Part shown: piece after piece, positions 10,624 to 19,194 of the stretch
Numbering within the stretch: the first letter of the stretch is position 1
Layout: every line of letters starts with the position of its first letter
From: Collimonas sp. PA-H2
Lineage (GTDB): Bacteria; Pseudomonadota; Gammaproteobacteria; Burkholderiales; Burkholderiaceae_D
NCBI RefSeq assembly: GCF_002564105.1
Contig: NZ_PDBX01000001.1
Span: 1,240,001-1,304,000 of the forward strand
Direction: 5' to 3'
DNA length: 64,000 nucleotides
The notes under the pieces: generated by a model
Seen by the model: the letters and a program-made list of their open reading frames with translations, nothing else
The model's database searches: none
Told to the model about the DNA's origin: nothing
Position numbers and translations under genes: made by a program

Positions 10624-11103
10624 ATGATTGTAATTGATCGCCTCACCCAAATGCGCCAGTCCCTGCACTGGCTGCCGCTGCTGTTTGCACGCGTTAACGT
10701 CGGGCTGTTTTTCTCGATTTCCGGCTACAACAAACTGTTCGTGCCGGCCAACCAGGCCGCCATGCTCGACACCATGCAGCATGCCGGCATTCCCTTCCCG
10801 GAATTCAATGCGGTGTTCGTCGCCCTGCTTGAGTTTGTATTCGGCGCCCTATAGAGCCTGGGCTTGCTGACCAGGCCGAGTGCACTGATCCTGCTGGCGA
10901 TCGTCAGCGTCGCAACGTTCACCGACGGCATCCACAAGATCCCCGCCGGCCTTGGCCCGCTCGACTGGTACGACTGGTTTCTCTACCTGCCCGAAGTGCT
11001 CTACGGCTTGCTGCTGTTCTGGATATGGTGCGCCGGCGCCGGCCGCCTTGGGGCTGACCAGCTCATGACAAAACGCTGGCCGGCCTTGCAGCGTTTTCTA
11101 TAA
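10624..11103 (+). pseudogene. DoxX-family membrane protein interrupted by one in-frame TAG
   Basis: The reading frame from the ATG at 10624 gives 76 codons ending FVFGAL, then TAG at 10852-10854. The same frame continues without shift as SLGLLTRPSALILLAIVSV to a stop at 11103. Joined, the two halves make a 159-codon, four-helix DoxX protein of normal length (FFSISGYNKLF near the start and FATFTDGIHK-type centre, PEVLYGLLLFW near the end). A single base change, for example TTG to TAG, would explain it. Either it is a recent pseudogene, a sequencing error, or it is read through. Confidence 0.75.
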
Positions 11104-11121
11104 AACCCGAAACCGGACGGA

Positions 11122-12039
11122 TCACAAAGAGGCAATCGCTACCCGCGCCGCAGCCAGGTCCCAGGCGGCCTGGCCTACCGTTTTATACACCGGCAGCTGC
11201 GCTTGCTGGACGAAGCCGTGCGCCAGAACGTCAGGCAACTCGCGCACCTTGCTCCAGTCGATCTGCGCCTGTATCAGGTCGCCGGCTTCATGCTTGGCGC
11301 CGGCCAGGCAGTCGACCACTATGGTGCGGCTATGCAAAAGCTCGGCCGGGAATTCCACCATGTCCGGCTTGAATGCGCCGACGCCTATCGCCAGCGTATC
11401 CGCCGCGATATGCGGCGGGATCACCGCCGTACGCGAGGTGGTCAGGGCAATCACCAGGTCGGTATGCGGCAGCTCGCTGGCCAGCGCCACAGCGGCCAAC
11501 GGAGCGATCTTGATCTGCGGATGACGCCGCTGCAGGAGATCACAAAAAGCCTGGGTCTTGGCCAGGTCGCGGGCCGATACCCAGAATTCGCTGACGCCAA
11601 AATAATCAACCAGGCCGTCGGCATGGGCGATGGCCTGGACGCCGGTGCCGATCAACAGCGCGGACTGCGGCTTGCGCGGCAGCAGAGCCTCGATGCCGAG
11701 CAGGCTAACCGCCGCCGTACGGCGCGCGGTGACGGTAGGCCCATGCAGCAGCGCCAGGCGACGGCCGCTGGCGGCGTCGAACACCACCACCTCGCCCTGG
11801 ATCGCCGGCAAGTGATGCTGGGCATTGTTGGCGTGCACCGTGATCAGCTTGGTCATGCCGATGTCGGCGGCGACCGCCGGCATGCACAACAGCACGCTGG
11901 CCTTGTCGATTTCCACCACCATGCGCTCGGGCGCATTGATCCTGCCCTCGCGCAGCTGCTGCGCAACCTTGACCAGCGCCGGCACCAGTTCAGCATAAGG
12001 AAGTGCAGCGGCGGTCTGTTCGGCGTCAAAAATTTTCAT
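11122..12039 (-). CDS. Ornithine cyclodeaminase/mu-crystallin family protein, probable pyrroline-2-carboxylate reductase
   Basis: 305 aa, full length for the OCD/mu-crystallin family. The NAD(P)-binding region LLIGTGVQAIAHADGL and the N-terminal substrate region (RMVVEID, MTKLITVHANN, VTARRTAAVS) are present. Some members deaminate ornithine, but others reduce delta1-pyrroline-2-carboxylate to L-proline. The gene next to it on the same strand encodes a Cys/Thr-type hydroxyproline dehydratase whose product would be exactly that imine. The reductase role is therefore favoured by context, not proven by residues. Confidence 0.75.
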   Translation of the reverse strand: MKIFDAEQTAAALPYAELVPALVKVAQQLREGRINAPERMVVEIDKASVLLCMPAVAADIGMTKLITVHANNAQHHLPAIQGEVVVFDAASGRRLALLHGPTVTARRTAAVSLLGIEALLPRKPQSALLIGTGVQAIAHADGLVDYFGVSEFWVSARDLAKTQAFCDLLQRRHPQIKIAPLAAVALASELPHTDLVIALTTSRTAVIPPHIAADTLAIGVGAFKPDMVEFPAELLHSRTIVVDCLAGAKHEAGDLIQAQIDWSKVRELPDVLAHGFVQQAQLPVYKTVGQAAWDLAAARVAIASL

Positions 12040-12151
12040 TTATTTTTTGTGGGACAGAGTCGCCCGGATAGGGTTTAAGAGCCACCGCAGCGTGGCGAAT
12101 TACTCTGTCCTCAACTGATCAGAGAAAACGCTTGAGCTGCGAAGAAAAATA

Positions 12152-13162
12152 TTAACGCAAGAAAAAACCTTGCGGGAACGGATCGCTGTCTTCCAGCACC
12201 CATTGGTTGAAACCCATGATATGCGCATTGCCGGTGACTTCGGTAATGGCGGCGTCGAAGCCGCCCACCTTGGCGGTTGCCGTCACGCGCACGCGGAAGC
12301 AGCTGCCGACGATGCTTTCATTCACCAGCGTCTGATTCAGGGCCAGCTTCTGCCGCAGGAACAGCTGCGCGGCGCGGCCGGAAGTACCGGTGCCGGTAGG
12401 CGAGCGGTCCACTTCGCGGTCGGCAAAGATGCAGACGTTGGCCTGGTCCGCCGCCGTATCGTTCGGCGCGCCGTCGATGATGGTGCCGTACAGAGTATCC
12501 AGGCCCGGCTCCTGCGGATGCTGGATTTTCACCTTATCCTTGACCGCCTGCTTGGTTTCCGCGCCCAGCTGTATCAGCTGGCGCACCTGCTCCGGCTTGA
12601 TCTTGACGCCGGCCTGGTCGCCATTCATGTAGTAATAAAAGGCGCCGCCGAACACGATGTCGCCGCTGACCTTGCCGAAACTCGGCGTCTCGACTTCGAC
12701 ATCGCGCTGATAGATGAAGGCCGGCACGTTGCGGAAGGTGACGGCGCCGGCACGCTGGCCGTCCCACTCGACCTGGGCTTCGATGAAGCCGGCCGGCGTG
12801 TCGAAGCCGATGCGTGTCAACGGCACCGTGCGCTCGACATGATTCAGTTCGACCAGCACCTTGCCCAGCGCGATGATGCCGTGGCCGCACATGTCGCTAT
12901 AGCCTTCGTTATGGATGAAAATCACGCCGAAATCCGCGGCCTCGGTCACCGGCGGCAGCAGGTAGGCGCCGTACATGTCGGCGTGGCCGCGCGGCTCGTT
13001 CATCAGGAACTGGCGCAGGTCGTCGCGCTGCGCCCTGAGCCAGCTGCGGCGTTCCAGGATGGTCTTGCCGGGCACCGACGGCAAGCCGGAAATCACGATG
13101 CGCAGCGGCTCACCGCCGGTGTGCGCGTCGACCGTATGGATGGTGCGTGTGTAACTTAGCAT
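12152..13162 (-). CDS. Proline racemase family: probable trans-3-hydroxy-L-proline dehydratase
   Basis: 336 aa, the usual length. The first catalytic cysteine is Cys92 in SDMCGHGIIALG. At the second catalytic position, where racemases and 4-hydroxyproline epimerases have Cys (SPCGTGT), this protein has Thr256 in DRSPTGTGTSG. In the characterised family members the Cys/Thr pair marks trans-3-hydroxy-L-proline dehydratases, which release water to form delta1-pyrroline-2-carboxylate. The adjacent OCD-family gene could reduce that product to proline. No ribosome site is obvious before the ATG at 13162. Confidence 0.8.
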   Translation of the reverse strand: MLSYTRTIHTVDAHTGGEPLRIVISGLPSVPGKTILERRSWLRAQRDDLRQFLMNEPRGHADMYGAYLLPPVTEAADFGVIFIHNEGYSDMCGHGIIALGKVLVELNHVERTVPLTRIGFDTPAGFIEAQVEWDGQRAGAVTFRNVPAFIYQRDVEVETPSFGKVSGDIVFGGAFYYYMNGDQAGVKIKPEQVRQLIQLGAETKQAVKDKVKIQHPQEPGLDTLYGTIIDGAPNDTAADQANVCIFADREVDRSPTGTGTSGRAAQLFLRQKLALNQTLVNESIVGSCFRVRVTATAKVGGFDAAITEVTGNAHIMGFNQWVLEDSDPFPQGFFLR

Positions 13163-13267
13163 GGGAATTTTTTGGAGAAACGAGAAAGAACTGCATGGCC
13201 GGCGACACGATGCGGCAGCCTCAGAAAAAAGGCCGGCTACGCTTAGCGCGGCCGGCCCCGGTAGTAC

Positions 13268-14395
13268 TTAGTAGCTGGTCAGCGCTTCTGGTGCGCCAGC
13301 CTTGAAGCGGTACACCGTCACTGGCGACTGCTTGAGGTCGTGGTTGGCGTCGAACTCATATACGCCGGCAACGCCCTTGTAGTGGATCTTTTCCAGCGCC
13401 GCGGCGTATTGCTTAGGATCGACCGAGTTGGCGTCTTTCATCGCCTGGGCGATCAGCATCATGCCGTCGTAGAACGAGGCTGCATAGGTTTCCGCAGGAC
13501 GGCTGTAACGCTTCTGGTAATCCGCTGCGAAAGTCTTGCCGGAAGCCAGCTTGTCCAGCAAGGCGCCGCCCTGGGTGCAGTACACCTGGTCGGTAATCGC
13601 ATCGCCGCCCAGGCGGCCCATTTCCGGTGCGCAAATGCCATCGCCGCCCAGGAACTTGACGTCTACGCCCAGCTGTTTCATCTGACGCATCATAGGACCG
13701 CCCTGTGGCGAGTAGCCGCCGAAGAAAATCGCATCCGGCTTCTTGGCCTTGATGGAGGTCAGGATAGCGGTGAAGTCGGTCGCCTTGTCGTTGGTGAAAT
13801 CGTTGCCCAGCACCTTGATGCCGTTCGCCTTGGCGACCTTCGAGAACTCTTCCGCCAGGCCCTGGCCGTAGGCAGTACGGTCGTCGATGATTGAGACTGT
13901 CTTGACCTTCAGTTCCTTGGCCGCATACAGCGCCATCTTGCCGCCCAGCTGGCTGTCGCTGGCAGCCACGCGGAACACCGAGTGGAAGCCTTGCAGAGTC
14001 ACTTTCGGATTGGAGGCGACAGTGCCCATGACGATGCCGGCATCGTTATACACGCGCGACGCAGGAATCGTCACCCCGGAATTATACGGACCGACCACCG
14101 CCTTGACGCCCATGTCAACCAGCTTTTGCGCTACGGCGACGCCGGCACGCGGATCGGCCTGGTCATCCTCCATTTGCGCTTCAAACTTGATTTTCTTGCC
14201 GCCGATAACCATGCCCTGGCTATTCAGCTTGTCGATCGCCATGGCCAGACCGCCTTGGTTGTCGCGGCCGGCCGATGCCTGAGGGCCGGTCAGCGGGCTG
14301 CTAAAGCCGATCTTTACTACCTGTGTCTCCTGCGCCATTGCGAGCGCTGGGAATGCTGCCAACATAACCATCATCAATTTGGTCCGTGCGTACAT
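13268..14395 (-). CDS. Branched-chain-amino-acid-type ABC transporter substrate-binding protein (LivK-like)
   Basis: 375 aa. A Sec signal peptide ends at ALAMA-QE (about residue 21). The mature part has the two-lobed Peripla_BP_6 fold, starting VVKIGFSSPLTGPQASAGRDNQGG and including VVGPYNSGVTIPAS. This family binds Leu/Ile/Val or other amino acids in the periplasm. No permease or ATPase genes of the Liv type are near, so it must share them. Its position upstream of the hydroxyproline genes on the same strand suggests, without proving, that it captures hydroxyproline or proline. A good AGGAAAA ribosome site precedes the ATG. Confidence 0.85.
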   Translation of the reverse strand: MYARTKLMMVMLAAFPALAMAQETQVVKIGFSSPLTGPQASAGRDNQGGLAMAIDKLNSQGMVIGGKKIKFEAQMEDDQADPRAGVAVAQKLVDMGVKAVVGPYNSGVTIPASRVYNDAGIVMGTVASNPKVTLQGFHSVFRVAASDSQLGGKMALYAAKELKVKTVSIIDDRTAYGQGLAEEFSKVAKANGIKVLGNDFTNDKATDFTAILTSIKAKKPDAIFFGGYSPQGGPMMRQMKQLGVDVKFLGGDGICAPEMGRLGGDAITDQVYCTQGGALLDKLASGKTFAADYQKRYSRPAETYAASFYDGMMLIAQAMKDANSVDPKQYAAALEKIHYKGVAGVYEFDANHDLKQSPVTVYRFKAGAPEALTSY

Positions 14396-14646
14396 GGCTT
14401 TTCCTTTCGTCTGTCTTTAATATAATGTTTTTTTAATAACGGCACCCATCGTTAGGCGTGGGAGTCCGGGGACGGCTCTTGCAGATCGAATCCTAGCAGG
14501 GACGCCGCCACATTAAATTCTTTTATGCGACGGCTTCTCCGTAGATTCGATGGAAAAAAGACGCGATCTATCTTGGATTTTAGTTGCTATCCAGGGCAAT
14601 AGGAAATAAATCGGCTGCATGCAGAGAAGTGCCAGCTGAATGAAAT

Positions 14647-15468
14647 TCAGTGGCAATCGGGGACGTTCTGGTCCAGGTAGACTTCGAAGGCGACGTCGTT
14701 GATCCATTTTTTTTGCTGCGCCGGCCAGTAGCTGCTGCCCCACTCCCGGTTGAGCCGTTGCAGATAGGCACGCAGCTCATCATCTTCCTGCCGCACCGCA
14801 AAGGTCAGCCGCACCGGCATAGCCTTGAGCGGCAAACTGGCCGAAAATTTTTTCCACTCAGGCAGCGCCAGCATACCGTTGAGGACGGCGTCGTCATGTA
14901 CCGCAGCATCGCAGGCGCCGGTCCGCAGCGCCAGCAAGGCATCGGCTGGCGCCGGGTAGATTTTTTCCCGCGCAGCGTAATTGGCCGCCATGGTTCCGGC
15001 ATAGGCGCTGCCTTGCGCCAGGCAGACGCTGCGCCCTTTGAGTTGCGCCAGGCGCTTGATGTCGGTGTCGTTGCGCATGATCAGTTTGGGACCGGCCTGG
15101 TAGGCGGTCGGCGACAGGCTGGCGCTGGCGCGCAAAGCAACGGCCTCGGCATCCGGCAGGTTCAGCAGCAACAAGTCGACCTGCCCTTGCGCCAGCGCCT
15201 GGCGGCGGTTTTGCGCCGTCAGCGCGACCGTCTGCAGGCGCACGCCGAGCCGCCGCGCCAGGTCCGCCGCCACGGTCTGGTCAAAACTTTCCTGGGTGCG
15301 GTACTTGGCGCCGGCAACGTATGGCGGCGGCACATGGCTGACGCCGACCAGCAATGTGCCGCGCTGCCTGATCTGCGGCAAGCTCGCCGCGCCGGCGCCG
15401 GCATGCAAGACGCAAGCCAGCAGCAGGAAGAGAGCGGCACGAGAGCAGAAGCACGACAGAGCTTTCAT
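14647..15468 (-). CDS. Family 3 periplasmic solute-binding protein
   Basis: 273 aa. The signal peptide runs to about residue 28 (HAGAGAAS). The rest is an SBP_bac_3 fold with IRQRGTLLVGVSHVPPPY at the N-terminal edge, then SFDQTVAADLARRLGVR and DLLLLNLPD. These proteins bind polar amino acids or related small compounds. It is the last gene of a four-gene operon whose own binding protein belongs to another family, so it may serve as a second ligand-capture subunit or as a free scavenger. The gap to the permease gene is only 19 bp. Confidence 0.75.
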   Translation of the reverse strand: MKALSCFCSRAALFLLLACVLHAGAGAASLPQIRQRGTLLVGVSHVPPPYVAGAKYRTQESFDQTVAADLARRLGVRLQTVALTAQNRRQALAQGQVDLLLLNLPDAEAVALRASASLSPTAYQAGPKLIMRNDTDIKRLAQLKGRSVCLAQGSAYAGTMAANYAAREKIYPAPADALLALRTGACDAAVHDDAVLNGMLALPEWKKFSASLPLKAMPVRLTFAVRQEDDELRAYLQRLNREWGSSYWPAQQKKWINDVAFEVYLDQNVPDCH

Positions 15469-15487
15469 GGAAATCAGCCAGACACCG

Positions 15488-16246
15488 TCAGACGTACTGA
15501 TAGCGCAACACGCGATGCTTCAGGTTTTCCAGGATGAACTGGTCGATCAGCGCCGCCAGGATGTTGGTCATGACGCCGACCATGTCGGCGGTTTCACCTG
15601 CATAAGCCAGGGTGCGCCCCAGGCCCTTGCCGAAACCGATCAGCATCTCGGCCGAAATCAGCGCGCGCCAGGCATTGCCGAACGCCAGCTGGGCGCCGGT
15701 GATCAGCTCCGGCATGACCGCCGGCAGGTACACCCGCTTCAACATGTCCCAGCGCGTTGCGCCCATTACCCGCGCTGCCGAGACGTGCACCTGCTGCACG
15801 CTTTCGGTGGCGTTCATGACGCTCAGCGCTGCCGGGAAAAAGGCCGCCAGCGCCACCACCACCATGATCGGCAGGTTGCCGAAACCCATCAGTATCAGGA
15901 ACAGCGGCACCCAGGCAATCGAGGGGATAGACTGCAGGATGATGATGGCCGATTTCAGCACCTCGCGGAAGAAGAACAGCACCGCGCCCACCAGGCCGAA
16001 GCCGATGCCGAACAGCATCGCCGCCGCATAGCCGCCGCCGAGACGGGTCAGACTACCCCACAAAGCGGTGCGGAACTCAGGAGTCTGCGCCTCTTGCCAC
16101 AAACGTCCCAGCACCGGCAGCACGCCCGGCATCAGGAAATCCGGCAAGGACCAGGCGGCGATCTGCCACAGCAGGAAGATGAACACGATGGCCAGCAGCA
16201 TGGCGAGCTTTTTGCGGTAACCGAGCAGCCGGCTTTGAGTACTCAT
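15488..16246 (-). CDS. ABC transporter permease, SsuC/TauC type
   Basis: 252 aa with about six hydrophobic segments. The EAA-type loop that contacts the ATPase is visible as AARVMGATRWDMLKRVYLPAVMPELITG. It belongs to the nitrate/sulfonate/taurine permease group (BPD_transp_1). It follows the binding-protein gene by 55 bp on the same strand and completes the transporter with the ATPase at 17330-18103. The substrate could be a sulfonate, an aromatic or a pyrimidine precursor. Confidence 0.88.
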   Translation of the reverse strand: MSTQSRLLGYRKKLAMLLAIVFIFLLWQIAAWSLPDFLMPGVLPVLGRLWQEAQTPEFRTALWGSLTRLGGGYAAAMLFGIGFGLVGAVLFFFREVLKSAIIILQSIPSIAWVPLFLILMGFGNLPIMVVVALAAFFPAALSVMNATESVQQVHVSAARVMGATRWDMLKRVYLPAVMPELITGAQLAFGNAWRALISAEMLIGFGKGLGRTLAYAGETADMVGVMTNILAALIDQFILENLKHRVLRYQYV

Positions 16247-16301
16247 AGATGAACCAGAACAATACGTCGTTGTTGAGAAAAACCAGTGGCCCGCGGGCAG
16301 G

Positions 16302-17333
16302 TCACAGCTTGCGGTCTTTTTGCCAGTCGAGATCGATGATCGCGTTAACGTTGAACGGCTTGCCGTCGCGCGTTTTCAATGAACCCTGCTGTTGCAGGAT
16401 GTTCGCCAATTCCTGCATGCGCGCCAGTTCCTTGGCCGTCAGCACAGCGCTGAAAGTCTGGCTCTTGATAGCGTCGGCGATCACCGTTTCGCGCGGCAGA
16501 TCGCCCTGCTTCAGGGTTTTCAGGGTCGGGTCGGCGATGAAATAGCCTGCGATCAGTTTCGACGCCGAGGCCGGATCTTTCTGCAGCAGATTGATCGCCT
16601 CGCGCTGCGCGTCCAGCGATTTCCAGACTGCTTCGCGCCGTTTCGCCAGCGTCTCGCCGGAAGTGATCACCACCATGCAAGGGAAAGGCCAGACTTCGCC
16701 GACTTCATAGATCTGCTTGACCGGCGCCACCAGTTTCGCAATGCTGGCCTGCGGTTCGAACAGGAAAGCGGCATCGACGCGCTTGCCGACCAGCGACTGC
16801 ACCGCTACCTGCGGGCTGACGCCAAGGATGTTGACGTCATCGGCTTTGAGGCCGGCGTTCTTCAGCGTCACGCCTTTCAGCACGGTGTCGGCGGTGCTGC
16901 CTTCCGCCTGCGAAGCCAGGGTATGACCCTTGAGTCCGGCGACATCCTTGATGCCGCTGTCTTCACGCACCACCAGCGCGTGATAGCCGTGCTGGGCGCC
17001 GGCCACCACTTTCAGGTCGGCGCCCTTGGAAGCCCAGGCCGCGGCATTGGTAAAGCCGAGCACACCGCTATCCAGCTGGCCGCCGACGATGGCCTTGATC
17101 AGATCGGTGCCGGATTTGAATTCGATCAGTTCGACATCCAGGCCATGTTTCTTGTAGAAGCCGCCTTCAAACGCGGCGATCGCCTGCGCATCGTCCATCA
17201 CGCGCAGATAGCCGATCTTGAATTTTTCCGCGGCCGCGGCATGGCCTGACAGCGCCAGCAACAGCGCCGGCAACAGCAATACAGCTTTGAATCTGAGGTC
17301 GACGAAGTTAATGACGAAGTTTATAAGTCTCAT
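16302..17333 (-). CDS. ABC transporter substrate-binding protein, SsuA/NMT1 type
   Basis: 343 aa. A long signal peptide ends around GHAAAAEK (residue 36). The mature part begins FKIGYLRVMDDAQAIAAFEGGF and contains the family pattern FKSGTDLIKAIVGGQLD. It is the periplasmic receptor of the SsuABC/TauABC-like system. Its ATG overlaps the stop of the ATPase gene in an ATGA arrangement, which fixes the start at 17333 and shows coupling. Ligand not identifiable from sequence. Confidence 0.88.
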   Translation of the reverse strand: MRLINFVINFVDLRFKAVLLLPALLLALSGHAAAAEKFKIGYLRVMDDAQAIAAFEGGFYKKHGLDVELIEFKSGTDLIKAIVGGQLDSGVLGFTNAAAWASKGADLKVVAGAQHGYHALVVREDSGIKDVAGLKGHTLASQAEGSTADTVLKGVTLKNAGLKADDVNILGVSPQVAVQSLVGKRVDAAFLFEPQASIAKLVAPVKQIYEVGEVWPFPCMVVITSGETLAKRREAVWKSLDAQREAINLLQKDPASASKLIAGYFIADPTLKTLKQGDLPRETVIADAIKSQTFSAVLTAKELARMQELANILQQQGSLKTRDGKPFNVNAIIDLDWQKDRKL

Positions 17334-18103
17334 GCGGCGATATCCTCAAGTTTTTTGGCGAATGCGTCCTGCTCGGCGTGAATCCCGAGCAGGCAAAGAA
17401 TCTCCCGCCGGGTGGCGGCAAATTCGGACAGATCGTGGGTCTTTTCATGCCGGTTCAGCTTGAACTCGCGCAGCACCGTGGCCGGACGCGGGCTGAACAC
17501 AAGGATGCGGTCGGCCAGGAACAAGGCTTCGTCGACATCGTGGGTGACCAGCAGCACGGTCGGACGTTCTTCCCGGATCAGCTGCCGCAGGGAATCTTGC
17601 AAGGTCATGCGGGTCAAGGCGTCGAGCGCGCCAAACGGCTCATCAAGCAACAGCACTTTCGGCTTGCTGATGAAAGCGCGCGCCAGCGCCGCCCGCTGCC
17701 GCATGCCGCCGGATACCTGGTGCGGATAGTAGGCTTCGAAACCCTGCAGGCTGACCTTGGCGAGCCAGTCGCGCGCCTGCTGGCGGGCGCTCGCCTTGCC
17801 GACTTTTTGCAGCTCGAGCGCCAGCGCGACGTTGGCTTCCAGCGTCAGCCACGGATACAAGGCATTTTCCTGGAACATCAGCATGCGTTCGGGGTGCGGC
17901 CCCTTGATGCTCTTGCCGTCGGCCAGCACCGCGCCGCTGCTAGGAGCGCCGAGGCCGGCCGCCAGATGCAGCAGCGTCGATTTGCCGCAGCCGGAAGGTC
18001 CGACCAGCGCGACCAGTTCGCCCTCTTCGATTTCTCGGCTGAAATCGGCTATCACCGGCAAGCCGGAAAACTGCTTGTTGACGTGCTTGAAAGATAATTT
18101 CAT
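17330..18103 (-). CDS. ABC transporter ATP-binding protein, SsuB/TauB type
   Basis: 257 aa from the ATG at 18103 (MKLSFKHVNKQFSG); an ATG at 18139 is also in frame. Walker A GPSGCGKSTLLHLAAG, signature SGGMRQRAALARAF and Walker B VLLLDEPFGALDALTR are all intact. First gene of the operon ATPase, binding protein, permease, second binding protein. No transcription factor gene is adjacent. Confidence 0.92.
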   Translation of the reverse strand: MKLSFKHVNKQFSGLPVIADFSREIEEGELVALVGPSGCGKSTLLHLAAGLGAPSSGAVLADGKSIKGPHPERMLMFQENALYPWLTLEANVALALELQKVGKASARQQARDWLAKVSLQGFEAYYPHQVSGGMRQRAALARAFISKPKVLLLDEPFGALDALTRMTLQDSLRQLIREERPTVLLVTHDVDEALFLADRILVFSPRPATVLREFKLNRHEKTHDLSEFAATRREILCLLGIHAEQDAFAKKLEDIAA

Positions 18104-18256
18104 GGGGAAGTTGCAGCGCCGCTTAATCGGCAGGCGCATATAAAGTGGATTTTTTATTTACTTTTCACTTTATCGGTCAACTTTCCGCCTTACAACAACT
18201 TATAACTTCTATGCTTATGCAAAAAACAGATATAAACCTTCGCATAGAAGCAGACT

Positions 18257-19183
18257 TTAGCCGCCAGGCTTGGCTTGCTGATCCGCCGCCAGCGCCGGCA
18301 AAGCCGCTGCAACGTCAGGAAAGCGCAGGCGCACCCCCAGCTCCAGCTTGATGCGCCGATTTTGCAGACGGCGCGATTCCGACATAAACGACAGCAACAT
18401 CGGCGACACTACCTGCGCCAGTTCGGCGCGCGGCAAGCGCGGCGGTGGCGGCAGGCCGAAGGTCTCGGCCACCAGGTCGAAATATTCCGCCATCTTCAGC
18501 CAGGAATCGTCGCTGGCGTGGTAAACCCGTAACGGCGCCGCCTTGAACAGCGCGGCGGCGATAATCCGCGCCAGGTCGTCGGCGTGGATATGGTTGGTGT
18601 ATACGTCGTCTTCAGCGATCAGGGCTGGGGTTGCCTTGTGCAAGCGTTCCAGCGGCAGGCGGTTGGCCGCGTAAATGCCGGGCACGCGCAGGATCGCCAG
18701 CCGGCCATTACGGCGCCGGGCCCAGGCGCGCAACACCTGTTCCGCGTCGACACGGCGCTTGGCGCGGCCGTTGTGCGGCGCCAACCACCGGGTTTCGTCG
18801 ATCAGCGCGCCGCCGCAATCGCCGTAGACGCCAGTGGTGCTGATATAAACAAGAGTGGCGCGCTCGGGTAAAATGGCGGCCAGATTGCGGGTGCGCCGGT
18901 CTTTTTCGCCGGCAGACTGCGGCGGCGCCAGATGCACGACTATCTGCGCCAGACGCGCCAGGCGCCCTAATGTTGACGGTTGATCAAGATCCGCCACCAG
19001 CGGAATCGCCCCGGCGGCGCGCAGCTCGGCGCAGCGGGCCGGCTGGCTGGTGACCGCGAAGACGCGGAACCGGTGTTGCAGCAGCCGCAACAAACGCAGC
19101 CCGACATCGCCGCAGCCGAGAATCAGCAGGCGCGGCTTGCCAAGCTTATGGCCATGGTGCGGTTTTACATTTATATTTTTCAT
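18257..19183 (-). CDS. NAD(P)-dependent epimerase/SDR-superfamily protein
   Basis: 308 aa. An N-terminal Rossmann motif LLILGCGDVGLRLLRLLQHR begins at about residue 18. The extended-SDR active-site region appears as YISTTGVYGDCGG, followed by a basic stretch (AKRRVDAEQVL) in place of a clear YxxxK, and by LRVPGIYAANRLPLERL. This set resembles the YeeZ-type sugar-epimerase-like proteins. The usual catalytic Tyr-x-x-x-Lys is not obvious, so catalytic competence is uncertain. The gene is divergent from the ferredoxin reductase with only 11 bp between the two starts. Confidence 0.7.
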   Translation of the reverse strand: MKNINVKPHHGHKLGKPRLLILGCGDVGLRLLRLLQHRFRVFAVTSQPARCAELRAAGAIPLVADLDQPSTLGRLARLAQIVVHLAPPQSAGEKDRRTRNLAAILPERATLVYISTTGVYGDCGGALIDETRWLAPHNGRAKRRVDAEQVLRAWARRRNGRLAILRVPGIYAANRLPLERLHKATPALIAEDDVYTNHIHADDLARIIAAALFKAAPLRVYHASDDSWLKMAEYFDLVAETFGLPPPPRLPRAELAQVVSPMLLSFMSESRRLQNRRIKLELGVRLRFPDVAAALPALAADQQAKPGG

Positions 19184-19194
19184 TACAGGATTGT

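Noticed and set aside
12170..13159. 329-codon plus-strand ORF opposite the dehydratase gene
   Set aside because: Antisense shadow; the minus strand has complete catalytic motifs.
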